From Verrucomicrobiota bacterium (GTDB lineage Bacteria; Verrucomicrobiota; Verrucomicrobiia; Opitutales; Opitutaceae): a stretch of DNA of 31,870 nt. Below the pieces are notes generated by a model that was not told the origin of the DNA, ran no database searches, and saw only the letters and a list, made by a program, of their open reading frames with translations. The number at the start of each line of letters is the position of its first letter. Within the stretch, counting starts at the first letter, position 1. Position numbers and translations under genes: made by a program. Where the stretch lies: NCBI GenBank assembly GCA_023433275.1, contig JAEZDN010000141.1, positions 1 to 31,870 on the forward strand. The letters run 5' to 3'. Positions 7,799 to 16,294 of the stretch are shown piece after piece.

Positions 7799-8992
7799 AT
7801 GCTGAATTCCATCCGTCACCTTCCGACTCGCTCCGTGTTGGTTCTTCTCGTCGTGGTCTTCGCGAGCGCGAGTGTTGCGGCGCAGACCAAGGCTGAGCTC
7901 GAGCAACGGCTCGCCGCGGCGAACCAGCGGTTTGAGGCGGGCGACTTCAACGCGGCGATCCAGGGCTATGACCAGATCATTGAAGTCGAGCCGAAGGCGG
8001 TGACGGTCTGGGTGCTCCGGGCGCTCGCCAAATGGAACCTGAAGGATCACGGCGGCGCCCGCGTGGATATCGACCATGCGCTGACGCTCAATCCCCGGAA
8101 CGCGGACGCCTATCGCATCCGTGCGAGCATTCGCCTGGAGGAGGATGAATTCTATGAGGCTTACACCGACATTGAAAAGGCGATCGAATTGCGACCGAAC
8201 GATGCGGAATTGCTGACGGTGCGGGCCGAGATCCAGAACGCGCAATTCGATCTCGAGGCGGTCCTGCGCGATACCACCCGAGCCATCGAACTCCAGCCGG
8301 ACTACCTCCCAGCGTATTTCCTGCGGGCGCGCGCCAACGAGGAGATGGGAAACCAGGGGGCCGCCCTGGCGGACTTCGGGCGCGCGATCGAAATGTCGCC
8401 GGGCAACGTCGAGGCGTTGGAACGGCGTGCGAGAATCCATTTCCAGCTGGGCAACTGGTCCGGGGTAATCGAGGATGCGAGGAGCGCGCTCGAGGTCAGG
8501 CCGGAGCGGATGACGGCGCGACGCCTGCTGGGTTTTGCGCTCTTCGGCGAAGGGAATTACGCGGAGGCGGTGCGCGAGCTGGGCGAAGCGGCGGAGCGCG
8601 CCAAGGATGATGTTCGGAACGGCGCCTATCCGTTGTTCGTTCGGGAGCTGGCGCTCGAGCGCGTGGGAGAGCGCGACGATCGCCTGGCGCGCGCGCTGGC
8701 GGCCTGGCCGGCGGATTCGTGGTCGCGCGCCCTGGGCGGATTCCTCGCTGGCACGCTGACGGAAGAGTCGCTCGATGAGATGGCGCTGGCCCCGGAGGAT
8801 GACATCGAGCGGACGGAGCGGAGTTGCGAGGCCGATTTCTACATCGGCATGCGCCGCCTGGCCGCGGGCGATCGATCCACCGCGCGGCTGCGCTTTCAGT
8901 CGTGCCTGTCGACGGAGCTGAAGAATTTCACGGAATACGTGCTCGCTGATGCCGAGCTAAAACGCCTGCGGAATCCGCGAGTTTCTCAGTGA
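7799..8992 (+). CDS. Secreted tetratricopeptide-repeat protein
   Basis: A 397-residue protein with a signal peptide: basic start, hydrophobic SVLVLLVVVFASASVAAQ at 12-29 with likely cleavage near AAQ. At least seven TPR units follow from about 35 to 270, with repeating patterns such as GDFNAAIQGYDQIIEVEP and GNQGAALADFGRAIEMSP. The C-terminal 120 residues are less repetitive and contain two Cys (CEADF, CLSTE) that could form a disulphide. TPRs usually scaffold protein-protein contacts, so a periplasmic assembly or lipoprotein-like role is plausible, but the partner is unknown. I chose the ATG at 7799 because it gives a clean signal peptide; a TTG at 7751 is in frame. No Shine-Dalgarno motif. 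Confidence 0.85.
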   Translation: MLNSIRHLPTRSVLVLLVVVFASASVAAQTKAELEQRLAAANQRFEAGDFNAAIQGYDQIIEVEPKAVTVWVLRALAKWNLKDHGGARVDIDHALTLNPRNADAYRIRASIRLEEDEFYEAYTDIEKAIELRPNDAELLTVRAEIQNAQFDLEAVLRDTTRAIELQPDYLPAYFLRARANEEMGNQGAALADFGRAIEMSPGNVEALERRARIHFQLGNWSGVIEDARSALEVRPERMTARRLLGFALFGEGNYAEAVRELGEAAERAKDDVRNGAYPLFVRELALERVGERDDRLARALAAWPADSWSRALGGFLAGTLTEESLDEMALAPEDDIERTERSCEADFYIGMRRLAAGDRSTARLRFQSCLSTELKNFTEYVLADAELKRLRNPRVSQ

Positions 8993-9229
8993 GGTAGTTC
9001 GGTTTCCCTGGGTGGATCGGATCGGCCATAAAGGCGAAAAAGGCGAGAAGGAGCGGGGAAGTTCACCCTCTTGACCACATCAGGATAGGACGAGTCTTCC
9101 CGACGAGCCGCCGGTGCGGGAAGGGGGTGGAACAACGAAAATGCACCCAGCTCGCGAAGAGGGACGGGAGCCGCCCGATCGCGTTCCATCCTCAGGTTTC
9201 ACACTCTCAAACCCTCACATCCTTGGCGT

Positions 9230-10570
9230 TCAGAACGGCATGCCGCCGCGGCCCTTCATTTGCTGCATCTGGCGCATGAGCTTCTGCTGGTTGCCGCCCT
9301 TCATCATCTTCATGAGCTTCTGCATTTGCTCGAACTGCTTGATGAGCTGGTTGACCTCGAGCACCTTCACGCCGGCGCCGTTGGCGATGCGGATGCGGCG
9401 GTTGCCGTTCAGGATGCCGGGCTTCCGGCGCTCCTGAATGGTCATCGACTGGATGATGGCCTCGGTGCGCTTCATCTGTTTCTCCGCGTCGCCGGGGAGT
9501 TGCACGCCGCTCATGCCGGGCATCATGCCCATGATCGACTGCATGGAGCCCATCTTCTTCACCTGTTGCATTTGCGCCAGGAAGTCCTCGAGGTTGAAAT
9601 CCGCCTTGCGCAACTTCTCCGCCATGCGCTCGGCCTCCTTCTGGTCGATGGTCTCCTGCGCCTTTTCGACGAGGGAGACGACGTCGCCCATGCCGAGGAT
9701 GCGGGAGGCGAGGCGGTCGGGATAAAACGGCTCGAAGTCGGCGGTCTTCTCGCCGGTGCCGATGAACTTGATGGGGACGCCGGTGACCGACTTGATCGAG
9801 AGCGCCGCGCCACCGCGGGTGTCGCCGTCGAGCTTGGTGAGGATGAGGCCGGTGAGCCCGAGCGCGTCGTGGAAGGCCTTGGCGACATTGACGGCCTCCT
9901 GGCCGAGCGCGCCGTCGGCGACGAGGATGATCTCGTCGGGCACCACGGCGGCCTTGAGGTTCTTCACTTCCTCGATCAGGTCGGTGTCGATCTGGAGGCG
10001 TCCGGCGGTGTCGAAGAGGATGACATCAGCATGCTGCGCGAGCGCGGTCTCGAGCGCTTTCCGGCCGATGGCGGGGACGTCCTTGGAGGTGCGGTCCGCG
10101 TGGAAGCCGAGTTCCTCCTGTTTCGCGAGAATCTCGAGCTGGTCGATGGCGGCCGGGCGGTAGACGTCGCAGGCGACGACGAACGGGCGCGCGCCCTTCT
10201 TTTTGAGCAGTTTGCCGAGTTTGGCGGTGGACGTCGTCTTGCCGGAGCCGTGGAGACCGACCATGAGGACCTTTAGGGGGCGCTTGGCGGAGAGTTCGGT
10301 GGTGCCCTCGCCGAGGAGCTTCACGAGCTCGTCGTTGATGATCTTGACGACCTGCTGGCCGGGGGAAACGGACTTGAGGACGGCCTGGCCGACGCAGGCG
10401 GCCTGGACGCGGTCGATGAAATCACGGGCGACCTTGAAATGGACGTCGGCCGAGAGGAGGGCGGCGCGGACCTCCTTGAGGGCGTCGGCCATGTTGGCCT
10501 CGGACAGGGTGCCGACGCCGCGCAGGTTGCGCAGGGCGCCGGTCAGTTTTTCGGTCAGGGATTCGAACAT
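9230..10570 (-). CDS. ffh: Signal recognition particle protein Ffh (SRP54)
   Basis: GTPase that binds SRP RNA and hydrophobic signal sequences and delivers ribosome-nascent-chain complexes to FtsY. The 446 residues show an N-domain (1-95), the P-loop GLHGSGKT (105-112), DTAGRL from 187, TKLDGDTRGG from 245, and a Met-rich M-domain from about 325 to the end with many MQQM, MMKGG and MRQM clusters. The RNA-binding helix-turn segment ILNGNRRIRIANGAG replaces the classical RRKRIA-type region but is alignable. One oddity is His107 where most Ffh proteins have Gln in GLQGSGKT. The ATG at 10570 lacks a Shine-Dalgarno motif. The gene stands alone here; no rpsP or rimM is adjacent. Confidence 0.96.
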   Translation of the reverse strand: MFESLTEKLTGALRNLRGVGTLSEANMADALKEVRAALLSADVHFKVARDFIDRVQAACVGQAVLKSVSPGQQVVKIINDELVKLLGEGTTELSAKRPLKVLMVGLHGSGKTTSTAKLGKLLKKKGARPFVVACDVYRPAAIDQLEILAKQEELGFHADRTSKDVPAIGRKALETALAQHADVILFDTAGRLQIDTDLIEEVKNLKAAVVPDEIILVADGALGQEAVNVAKAFHDALGLTGLILTKLDGDTRGGAALSIKSVTGVPIKFIGTGEKTADFEPFYPDRLASRILGMGDVVSLVEKAQETIDQKEAERMAEKLRKADFNLEDFLAQMQQVKKMGSMQSIMGMMPGMSGVQLPGDAEKQMKRTEAIIQSMTIQERRKPGILNGNRRIRIANGAGVKVLEVNQLIKQFEQMQKLMKMMKGGNQQKLMRQMQQMKGRGGMPF

Positions 10571-10959
10571 GGGAAGCCCGGACTGAAGCCACTAATGCGT
10601 GCGAATAAACACTAAACTTGGGGTGGAATCGGATTGGCCACCTAAGGCGCAAAAAGCGCAAAAAATGGAATCGTCCCGCACGGGCCGAGGTTTGCTCGGT
10701 CCGCGCCTCGCGCGGGCGTCTTGTGAAGCTCAGGCACGGGGACTGGATACTTCGATTTCATCATCGGGATCGGCGCTCGCTGAATAAGAGATTGAAAACC
10801 GACCGCTCCGCCTTCCTGCTCGCGTCACGGGCCATCCTAGGCGTGGGCATTTCGCCGGCGCCGAATAACACTTTTCGGCAGGAGGAGAAGCATGACTGGT
10901 CGACCGTTCCCTTGGCAGAAGGTGCTCCCGTAATCCATGCTGACTGGCTCGATTCGACG
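10571..10959. other. Intergenic region with a possible leader ORF
   Basis: Between divergently transcribed ffh and the small exported protein. It contains a spacer-type run (GGCGCAAAAAGCGCAAAAAA near 10645) and a GC-rich stretch with short inversions such as CCGCACGGG and CCGAGGTTTGCTCGG. Its one noteworthy item is a 13-codon ORF at 10892 with a strong ribosome site, listed separately. I see no longer gene; the frame open from 10618 has no coding character before 10960. Confidence 0.6.
10892..10933 (+). CDS. Possible 13-residue leader peptide
   Basis: The ORF encodes MTGRPFPWQKVLP and stops 26 bases before the downstream start at 10960. It is preceded by AGGAGGAG (10880-10887) four bases from its ATG, the strongest ribosome-binding sequence I saw in the window, whereas the downstream gene has none. 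It could be a translational-coupling leader or chance. Lacking comparison data, I rate it low. Confidence 0.3.
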   Translation: MTGRPFPWQKVLP

Positions 10960-11343
10960 ATGCGCTTGAAAAAGCTATTTATGCTGATGGTGATCGGGAG
11001 CATTTTGGCGATTTGGCTGACGCGGCCAACCGGGTGGGCGGCGTTTGAAGTTCAAGATGTCACGATGCCGAGCGAGGGGATGGCGACCGCTCCCTGGTGG
11101 CCATCACGAACGGGTGCGTTTCATGTTGTGGTCAAAGGCGAGTTGGACGGCGACGGGCGACTGCACATCTATTCAAATCACGGTCGGGACCATGCAACAT
11201 TACGCCTGAGGGCGGGACAAATCCACGAAAGCGTGGGTGAAGCAGAGGCGTGGGTGGATGACCTTCGGGTCGTTTATGAGCCGATCAACGCGAAAAACGG
11301 GAGATTGCGCGTCGAGCTGTCCTGTGGTCGGAGCCGAGAATGA
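10960..11343 (+). CDS. Small exported or membrane-anchored protein, unknown
   Basis: A 127-residue protein. Residues 1-28 (MRLKKLFMLMVIGSILAIWL and following) form a basic start plus hydrophobic segment, either a signal peptide or an anchor. The rest (about 100 residues) is predicted beta-rich, with the patterns AFHVVVKGELDGDGRLHIYS and DLRVVYEPINAKNGRLRVEL. I do not recognise the family. The ATG at 10960 was chosen because it immediately precedes the hydrophobic segment; the frame is open to 10618 without coding features. No ribosome site lies before it, but a short well-initiated ORF ends just upstream. Confidence 0.6.
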   Translation: MRLKKLFMLMVIGSILAIWLTRPTGWAAFEVQDVTMPSEGMATAPWWPSRTGAFHVVVKGELDGDGRLHIYSNHGRDHATLRLRAGQIHESVGEAEAWVDDLRVVYEPINAKNGRLRVELSCGRSRE

Positions 11344-11364
11344 AGAAAAGTGCGAAGATGAACT

Positions 11365-11529
11365 TTGAGAGTAGGATCATGGAATCAGCTGAGCCGAAGT
11401 CTGGGGGATGCCCGGCGTTCGTCTTTTAAAAGCGGATTCGAGGATATTGCTGGTTTGTCGGAAGAGCAGCTGGCCGAGTTCGCCTGCATGATGGGCGGTC
11501 CGGTTCGCAAGGGGCTTCGTTATTTATAA
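11365..11529 (+). CDS. Possible small ORF or gene remnant
   Basis: A frame of 54 codons from TTG 11365 ends with a protein-like stretch, FEDIAGLSEEQLAEFACMMG, before the stop at 11527-11529. A separate 29-codon ATG frame starts at 11340, overlapping the previous stop by ATGA, and reads into the same stretch out of frame. This could be a small helical protein, or a decayed gene with a frameshift. There is no ribosome site for the TTG. Confidence 0.25.
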   Translation: MRVGSWNQLSRSLGDARRSSFKSGFEDIAGLSEEQLAEFACMMGGPVRKGLRYL

Positions 11530-11590
11530 AGAGGGTCGACCGGTATTCATCGTTCGATCATTGGATCAGTAGTGCAGTACCCCTTCTCCC

Positions 11591-11800
11591 ATGCCTAAAG
11601 CCATCACCTGTTCTTCCTGCAAAGTAGCGCTGGCCTATGCCGGAACAAAGAAGTTTCACGAGGGGACCCGCTGGGGACTGTTGGGCGATCTCGGCGAGCT
11701 GTTCGTGAACAAGGAGAAGTTCGACGTCTATTTTTGTCCGCGATGCGGGAAGGTGGAGTTCTACGTTGATGGCGTGGGGGAGGAGCTTCGGCCGAATTAG
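11591..11800 (+). CDS. Small zinc-ribbon protein
   Basis: A 69-residue protein with two CxxC knuckles, CSSC at 7-10 and CPRC at 49-52, which would bind one zinc ion. Between them is a conserved-looking core, KFHEGTRWGLLGDLGELFVN, followed by KFDVYFCPRCGKVEFYVDG. I recall similar stand-alone zinc-ribbon proteins in many bacteria with this same HEGTRWG...LGELFV pattern, but no function is established to my knowledge. The ATG at 11591 is preceded by a pyrimidine run (CCCCTTCTCCC) rather than a Shine-Dalgarno motif. Confidence 0.85.
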   Translation: MPKAITCSSCKVALAYAGTKKFHEGTRWGLLGDLGELFVNKEKFDVYFCPRCGKVEFYVDGVGEELRPN

Positions 11801-12128
11801 GCGTGGCGAGGACCGAGCGAGCTCGGCGCCTACTGGGGCTGGACGCGGGAAACCGGGGCGGGGGCGCCCCGGCTCCAGGGGAGGGGCGAGCGCGAGGGAT
11901 GACGGCGGATGGCAGGTGCGAGGGGGACTGGGGCGACGGGCGCTACGCTTTTGGCGGCGGGCGGGGCGAGGCAGGACCGAGCAAGCTCGGCGCCTACTGG
12001 GGATGAACGAGGGAAACCGGGGCGGGGGCGCCCCGGCTCCAGGGGGCGCCTCGGCTCCTTGGGGGATGGAGGGGGGTGAGGCAGATTGCCGGGGCCACTA
12101 AGTGGCCGGTCGGAGACCGGCCCACCTT
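11801..12128. repeat. Direct-repeated palindrome pairs
   Basis: No gene is visible. A two-part block is present twice in the same orientation: 11811-11880 and 11975-12043. Each has a GACCGAGC(G/A)AGCTCGGC hairpin followed by GCCTACTGGGG, and then the GGGGCGGGGGCGCCCC hairpin followed by GGCTCCAGG. At 12104-12125 there is another hairpin, GGCCGGTC/GACCGGCC, with the tail CACC, abutting the response-regulator stop. Open frames here are repeat translations. Confidence 0.8.
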
Positions 12129-12509
12129 CTAGGCGGCGCGGGTTTCGGCGATTTGGCGGAGCTTGTCGGCGATCACTTTCTCGGACCAGGGCTTCACGAT
12201 GTAGTGCTTGGCGCCGAGGGCGATGACCCGGGTGATCGTCTCGCGGTCGTTCCGGGCGGTGCAGATGATCGGCTCGACCGAGCGGTGCAGCGGGGATTCG
12301 CGGAGGCGCTGGAGCACGTCGAGACCGCCCCACTTGGGCATGTTCAAGTCGAGGATCACGACGTCGAACCACCGCTTCGGGTCGTCGAGTTGGGCCCACG
12401 CTTCCTGGCCGTCCTCCACGAGGGTCACCTGGTGTTCCGGCCACTTGGCAAAGAGATGCTTGAGCAGGTCGCGGTGATGCGGCTCGTCGTCGGCAATGAG
12501 GATGTGCAT
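12129..12509 (-). CDS. Single-domain (CheY-like) response regulator
   Basis: A 126-residue stand-alone receiver domain. The acidic pair is Asp7-Asp8 (ADDEP), the phospho-acceptor Asp54 sits in VILDLNMP, the switch Thr84 in ICTARND, and Lys106 in YIVKPWS, so all key residues are present. There is no output domain, so it presumably works by protein-protein contact in a phosphorelay or motility or second-messenger pathway; the partner kinase is not in this window. I start at the ATG at 12509, directly before the first beta strand; the frame remains open to 12728. It is divergent from der, with 117 bp between the start codons. No Shine-Dalgarno motif. Confidence 0.93.
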   Translation of the reverse strand: MHILIADDEPHHRDLLKHLFAKWPEHQVTLVEDGQEAWAQLDDPKRWFDVVILDLNMPKWGGLDVLQRLRESPLHRSVEPIICTARNDRETITRVIALGAKHYIVKPWSEKVIADKLRQIAETRAA

Positions 12510-12626
12510 GGTGCGTGGCGCGGCGTCATGCATCGGCCCCGCGGCGTCGAACTTTAGCCTCCGCCTGCGCAAACGGCTCCGGAAGTATGCCTTGCAAGCC
12601 GGTGGCGCGGCAGGATAGCTCGGGGG

Positions 12627-14117
12627 ATGCAGAATACGTCGCGCACCGTCGCCATTGTCGGCCGCCCCAATGTGGGCAAGAGCCGCCTGTTCAACCGGCT
12701 CGCGCGCAAACGCATTTCGATCGTGCACGACATGCCCGGGGTGACGCGCGACGTGGTGACGGCCGAGGTGGAGGACGGGGCCTATACGCTGCTCGACACG
12801 GGCGGGCTGGGGCTGACGGGAAGCGACACGCCCGCGCGGATCACGAAGGCCTCGGAATTGCAGGTGAGCTTCGCGATCGAGGCGGCGACGGTGATCCTCT
12901 TTGTGATCGATGCGCGGGAGGGGGTGACGGCGCTCGACGAGCGGATCGCGACCCTGTTGCGCAAGCGCAAGAAACAGGTGCTGCTCGTGGCCAACAAGGC
13001 GGACAGCGGCAAGGAGAAGATCGCGGAAATCGCGGAGTTCTACCGGCTAGGGTTCGGCGAGCCGTTCTATATTTCAGCCGAGCATGGCAATGGCGAGGCG
13101 GAGGTGCGCAACGCGGTCCTGGCCAAACTCGGCCCGGTGCCGGAGGAGGATGCGCGCGAGCACGAGCGGCTGCACGTGTGCTTTGTCGGGCGCCCGAATG
13201 TCGGTAAGTCGTCGTTGAGCAACCGGCTGTTGAAGAGCGACCGCCTGATCGTGAGCGACGTGCCGGGCACGACGCGCGACGCGGTGGAACTGGACTTCAC
13301 CTACACGAGCCGGGAGGGCAAGCCGTGGCTGTTCCGCCTGGTCGACACGGCCGGAATTCGCGCGGCGCCCAAGCTCTCGTCGTCGGTGGAATATTTCTCC
13401 CGCCTGCGCTCGCTCGAGGCCATTCATGGCGCGGACGTGGCGTTCATGGTGGTGGATGCGATGGACGGCATCACGCAGCAGGACAAGGCGATCGCCGGGG
13501 AGATCATCAAGGCGCAGAAGCCGATCGTGATCGTGGTGAACAAGTGGGACCTGGTGCACGCCGCGTTTCGCAAGAACGCGCTGCCCAAATTCAAGAACGA
13601 GCGGGATTTTCGCGAGAAGTTCGAGAAGGCGCTGTTCAGCCAGTTGTTCTTCACTCCCGGCGCGCCGGTGATGTTCGTGTCGGCGCTCACGGGCCACGAG
13701 ATCGAGCGCATGCTGCGCAACGCCCGGGCGCTGAACCGGCGACTCGACACGAAGATCCCGACGGCGAAGCTCAATGCCGCGATCATCAAGCTCGCCGATC
13801 GCACGCCGCCGCACGCGATCGGCGGCCAGCGATTCAAGATCTACTACGCCACGCAGACCTCGACGCGCCCGTTTCGCATCAAGGTGTTTTGCAATCAGGA
13901 ACGCAGCCTGACGGAATCCTATCGGCGTTACCTCGAGGCAGGCCTGGTGAAGGAGTTCGAGCTCGATGGCTGTCCAATCCATTTCGATCTCGTGGGCAAG
14001 AAGAAGATGCCGATCGAGCAGCGCCTCGCTTATCGCAAGGCCCGCGCCGACGCGGACGGGGGGAAGGAGGCGGTGGGGGACGGCGACGATTTCGATCCGA
14101 GTTTGCTCGATGATTGA
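12627..14117 (+). CDS. der: Ribosome-assembly GTPase Der (EngA)
   Basis: Tandem GTPase needed for maturation of the 50S subunit. Domain 1: GRPNVGKS at 12-19, DTGG at 57-60 and NKAD at 123-126. Domain 2: GRPNVGKS at 188-195, DTAG at 240-243 and NKWD at 305-308. A KH-like C-terminal domain covers about 385-470, with the typical HAIGGQRFKIYYATQ and PIHFDLVGKK. The acidic tail GDGDDFDPSLLDD is an extension. At 496 residues it is slightly longer than usual. AGGA is 11 bases before the ATG, which is too far for a strong site. Confidence 0.97.
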   Translation: MQNTSRTVAIVGRPNVGKSRLFNRLARKRISIVHDMPGVTRDVVTAEVEDGAYTLLDTGGLGLTGSDTPARITKASELQVSFAIEAATVILFVIDAREGVTALDERIATLLRKRKKQVLLVANKADSGKEKIAEIAEFYRLGFGEPFYISAEHGNGEAEVRNAVLAKLGPVPEEDAREHERLHVCFVGRPNVGKSSLSNRLLKSDRLIVSDVPGTTRDAVELDFTYTSREGKPWLFRLVDTAGIRAAPKLSSSVEYFSRLRSLEAIHGADVAFMVVDAMDGITQQDKAIAGEIIKAQKPIVIVVNKWDLVHAAFRKNALPKFKNERDFREKFEKALFSQLFFTPGAPVMFVSALTGHEIERMLRNARALNRRLDTKIPTAKLNAAIIKLADRTPPHAIGGQRFKIYYATQTSTRPFRIKVFCNQERSLTESYRRYLEAGLVKEFELDGCPIHFDLVGKKKMPIEQRLAYRKARADADGGKEAVGDGDDFDPSLLDD

Positions 14118-14331
14118 GGTGCGCGGGTGCGAAGGCAGACCACACGAATGGCACGCATGAGCACGGATTTTGGCCTGAGCCCTTTCGAGGCGGGTCCTGA
14201 TAGTCGCGTTTCACACCCCGTGGGAGGAGCGGCTCCTCGTCCGGCAGCGGGGGCGCGGCAAGCCTGCGCCCCTGCGTTCGATCGTGAGGGCGGAGCAGGG
14301 CGCGGACACGCCATCACTTGCCTGGTTTACC

Positions 14332-15327
14332 ATGCTTAGAATTGTCTTCATGGGTTCGGACGCGATCGCGCTGCCGGCGCTGGATTGGATCGCGGACAGC
14401 GGGATCGCGCAGGTCGTGGGGGTTTTCACGCAACCCGATCGCGCGGCGGGGCGCGGACAGAAGGTCCAGGCGAATGCGATCAAACTCTGGGCGGAGGCGA
14501 AGGGGCTGCCGGTGTTCCAGCCGGTGAAGCCGGGCGAGACCGAGCGGGCGCAGTTGGCCGCCCTGCAGCCGGACCTGACGCTCGTGATGGCTTACGGGCA
14601 TATCCTGAGGCAGGAGATGATCGACGTGCCGCGGCTCGGCACCGTAAACCTCCACACGTCGATCCTGCCGAAATACCGCGGCGCCTCGCCGATCCAGACG
14701 GCGACCGCGAGCGGCGAGGTTGAGACGGGCGTGACGTTGATGAAGCTGGTCTTGCAACTCGATGCCGGCCCCGTGGCGGAGGTCGAAAAAGTCGCGATCG
14801 GACGGCTCGACACGGCGGCGTCAGTGGAGGCGAAGCTGGCCCGCGCGACGGTGCCGTTGTTGCAGCGGTGTCTGCCCGCGATCGCGCGCGGCACGCAGGA
14901 ATTCACGCCGCAGGACGCGGCGGCCGCGACGTTTTGTCGGCGACTGGAAAAGTCCGACGGGGTGCTCGACTTCTCGCAGCCGGCGAGAGTCCTGGCCGCG
15001 CGGGTCAATGGCTTGAACCCGTGGCCCGGATGCTCGGTGGCAATCAACGGGCAGATCGTGAAGCTCGGTTTGGCGGATGTGGGCGAGGTGGGGCAGGCGT
15101 CGGTGGCGGCCGAGCCTGGCACGGTGTTGGGTCAGGATGCGGAAGGATTACGTGTGGCCGCGGGGCAGGGGTTGTTGCGCTTGCGCAAGCTTCAAAGGCC
15201 CGGGGGGAAACTGCTGGAGGCGTCGGAGTTTTTGCGGGGTTGGCCGGTGGCGGCGGGTACGGTTTTGCCGTCGCAGGCCATGCCGCCGCTGGTGGGGGCG
15301 GTGCCGTTTCCGTATCGGCGGGGGTGA
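14332..15327 (+). CDS. fmt: Methionyl-tRNA formyltransferase
   Basis: Transfers a formyl group from 10-formyl-tetrahydrofolate to initiator Met-tRNA. The 331 residues show the N-terminal Rossmann start LRIVFMGSD, the TQPDRAAGRGQK loop near 33-44, and the folate-binding and catalytic signature NLHTSILPKYRGASP with Asn106 and His108. LDAGPV supplies catalytic Asp144. The C-terminal OB-like domain includes INGLNPWPG-type sequence (VNGLNPWPG). I chose the ATG at 14332, where homology begins, rather than the upstream 14284. No def (deformylase) gene is adjacent, although this pairing is common. No Shine-Dalgarno motif. Confidence 0.96.
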   Translation: MLRIVFMGSDAIALPALDWIADSGIAQVVGVFTQPDRAAGRGQKVQANAIKLWAEAKGLPVFQPVKPGETERAQLAALQPDLTLVMAYGHILRQEMIDVPRLGTVNLHTSILPKYRGASPIQTATASGEVETGVTLMKLVLQLDAGPVAEVEKVAIGRLDTAASVEAKLARATVPLLQRCLPAIARGTQEFTPQDAAAATFCRRLEKSDGVLDFSQPARVLAARVNGLNPWPGCSVAINGQIVKLGLADVGEVGQASVAAEPGTVLGQDAEGLRVAAGQGLLRLRKLQRPGGKLLEASEFLRGWPVAAGTVLPSQAMPPLVGAVPFPYRRG

Positions 15328-15722
15328 ACGGCGGGCGGGATCCGGTTGTGGGCCGGGTGCCATCACCCGGCATCTCGCCGTGCGTCGGGCACGACCTGCG
15401 GGGTGGGGGCACCCCGCCCACAGCTTTGATTCTCGGACGCAATCCGTACTGCCGGGTGAGGGCAGGCCGGCCACAGCGCCGATCTCTCAGGCGCAGTCGG
15501 GGACGAACTGCGGGGTGAGGGCACCCCGCCCACAACGAATTGCGGGGAGAGGGCAACCGGCCCACAGCGAACTGCGGGGTGAGGGTAACCGGCCCACCGC
15601 GAATTGCCGGGTGAGGGCAACCCACAGGGGACGCGACGGTGGGCGGCGGGAAACTGAGATGCGCGCGGAGGCCGGGTGCTCTGGGGGCTTGTTTTCGGCG
15701 GTGAATTTCCCAACCTGACCGC
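15328..15722. repeat. Array of hairpin repeats (GGGTGAGGGCACCC type)
   Basis: No gene is visible. Six variants of a unit of about 30 bp (CTGCGGGGTGAGGGCACCCC then GCCCACA) lie at about 15392-15421, 15444-15476, 15504-15534, 15537-15566, 15567-15598 and 15599-15627. The last four are immediately adjacent to one another. Each folds as a 5-7 bp stem with an AGGG-like loop. A related inversion, CCGGGTGCCATCACCCGG, lies at about 15353-15370. Confidence 0.85.
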
Positions 15723-16292
15723 ATGCGATTTTCTCTCTCGCGCTGCGGCGCCCTCTTTTCGCTCCTGGCGGTGGCGGCGGCCGCCCAGATGGATCCCCGG
15801 GCCGAATTGGCCGCGCTCCGGCAGGATGTCATGCTTTTGAACCAGCGGGTTGGCGAGCTCACGCTTTCCGTCGAGCAGCTGACGCGGGACAACAATGCCC
15901 TCCAGGACAAGGCCAACCGGAGCTATGCGACCGTGGAGCAGTTGAACAAGGCCATCGCCGACGTGAATCGCACACTGCAGTCGGAGCTCAACGACCAGAA
16001 GCGCGAGATCCTGGGCCAGGTGTCGAGCCAGCTCGAGAAGCTCGGGCGGCAAACGAACGCCGCGCTCGATGCGCTGGCGAAAAACCAGGCGGCGCGGCCG
16101 ACGGTGCAGACGACCTTCAGCGAGAATTTCCCGAAGCAGGGCATCAACTACACGGTGCAGGCCGGCGACACGCTGGCCGTCATCGCCCGCAAGAACGGCG
16201 CCAAGCTTCAGGACATCATCAACGCCAACAAGATTTCGGATCCGACCCGCATTCAGGTTGGACAGACCCTGTTTATCCCGCAGGCAAACTAA
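15723..16292 (+). CDS. Exported coiled-coil LysM-domain protein
   Basis: A 189-residue protein. Residues 1-21 are a signal peptide (FSLSRCGALFSLLAVAAAAQ). Residues 25-125 are rich in heptad-like Leu, Val and Gln and predicted to form a long coiled coil. A single LysM domain at about 141-187 (YTVQAGDTLAVIARKNGAKL, ending GQTLFIPQ) should bind peptidoglycan. It therefore probably bridges the cell wall in the periplasm, possibly as an oligomer. parB starts 2 bp after its stop, so the two are probably one transcript, an unexpected pairing of envelope and chromosome-segregation functions. No Shine-Dalgarno motif. Confidence 0.9.
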   Translation: MRFSLSRCGALFSLLAVAAAAQMDPRAELAALRQDVMLLNQRVGELTLSVEQLTRDNNALQDKANRSYATVEQLNKAIADVNRTLQSELNDQKREILGQVSSQLEKLGRQTNAALDALAKNQAARPTVQTTFSENFPKQGINYTVQAGDTLAVIARKNGAKLQDIINANKISDPTRIQVGQTLFIPQAN

Positions 16293-16294
16293 CC

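Noticed and set aside
9260..10276. 338-residue plus-strand open frame opposite ffh
   Set aside because: It is antisense to a strongly supported gene, and its Leu/His/Glu/Asp-heavy composition is typical of high-GC shadow frames.
11766..12101. Gly/Arg-rich open frames between the zinc-ribbon gene and the response regulator
   Set aside because: They translate the two direct-repeated hairpin blocks and have no start context.
15392..15627. CRISPR array
   Set aside because: Units are partly adjacent without unique spacers of constant length, the repeats vary internally, and no cas gene is present.
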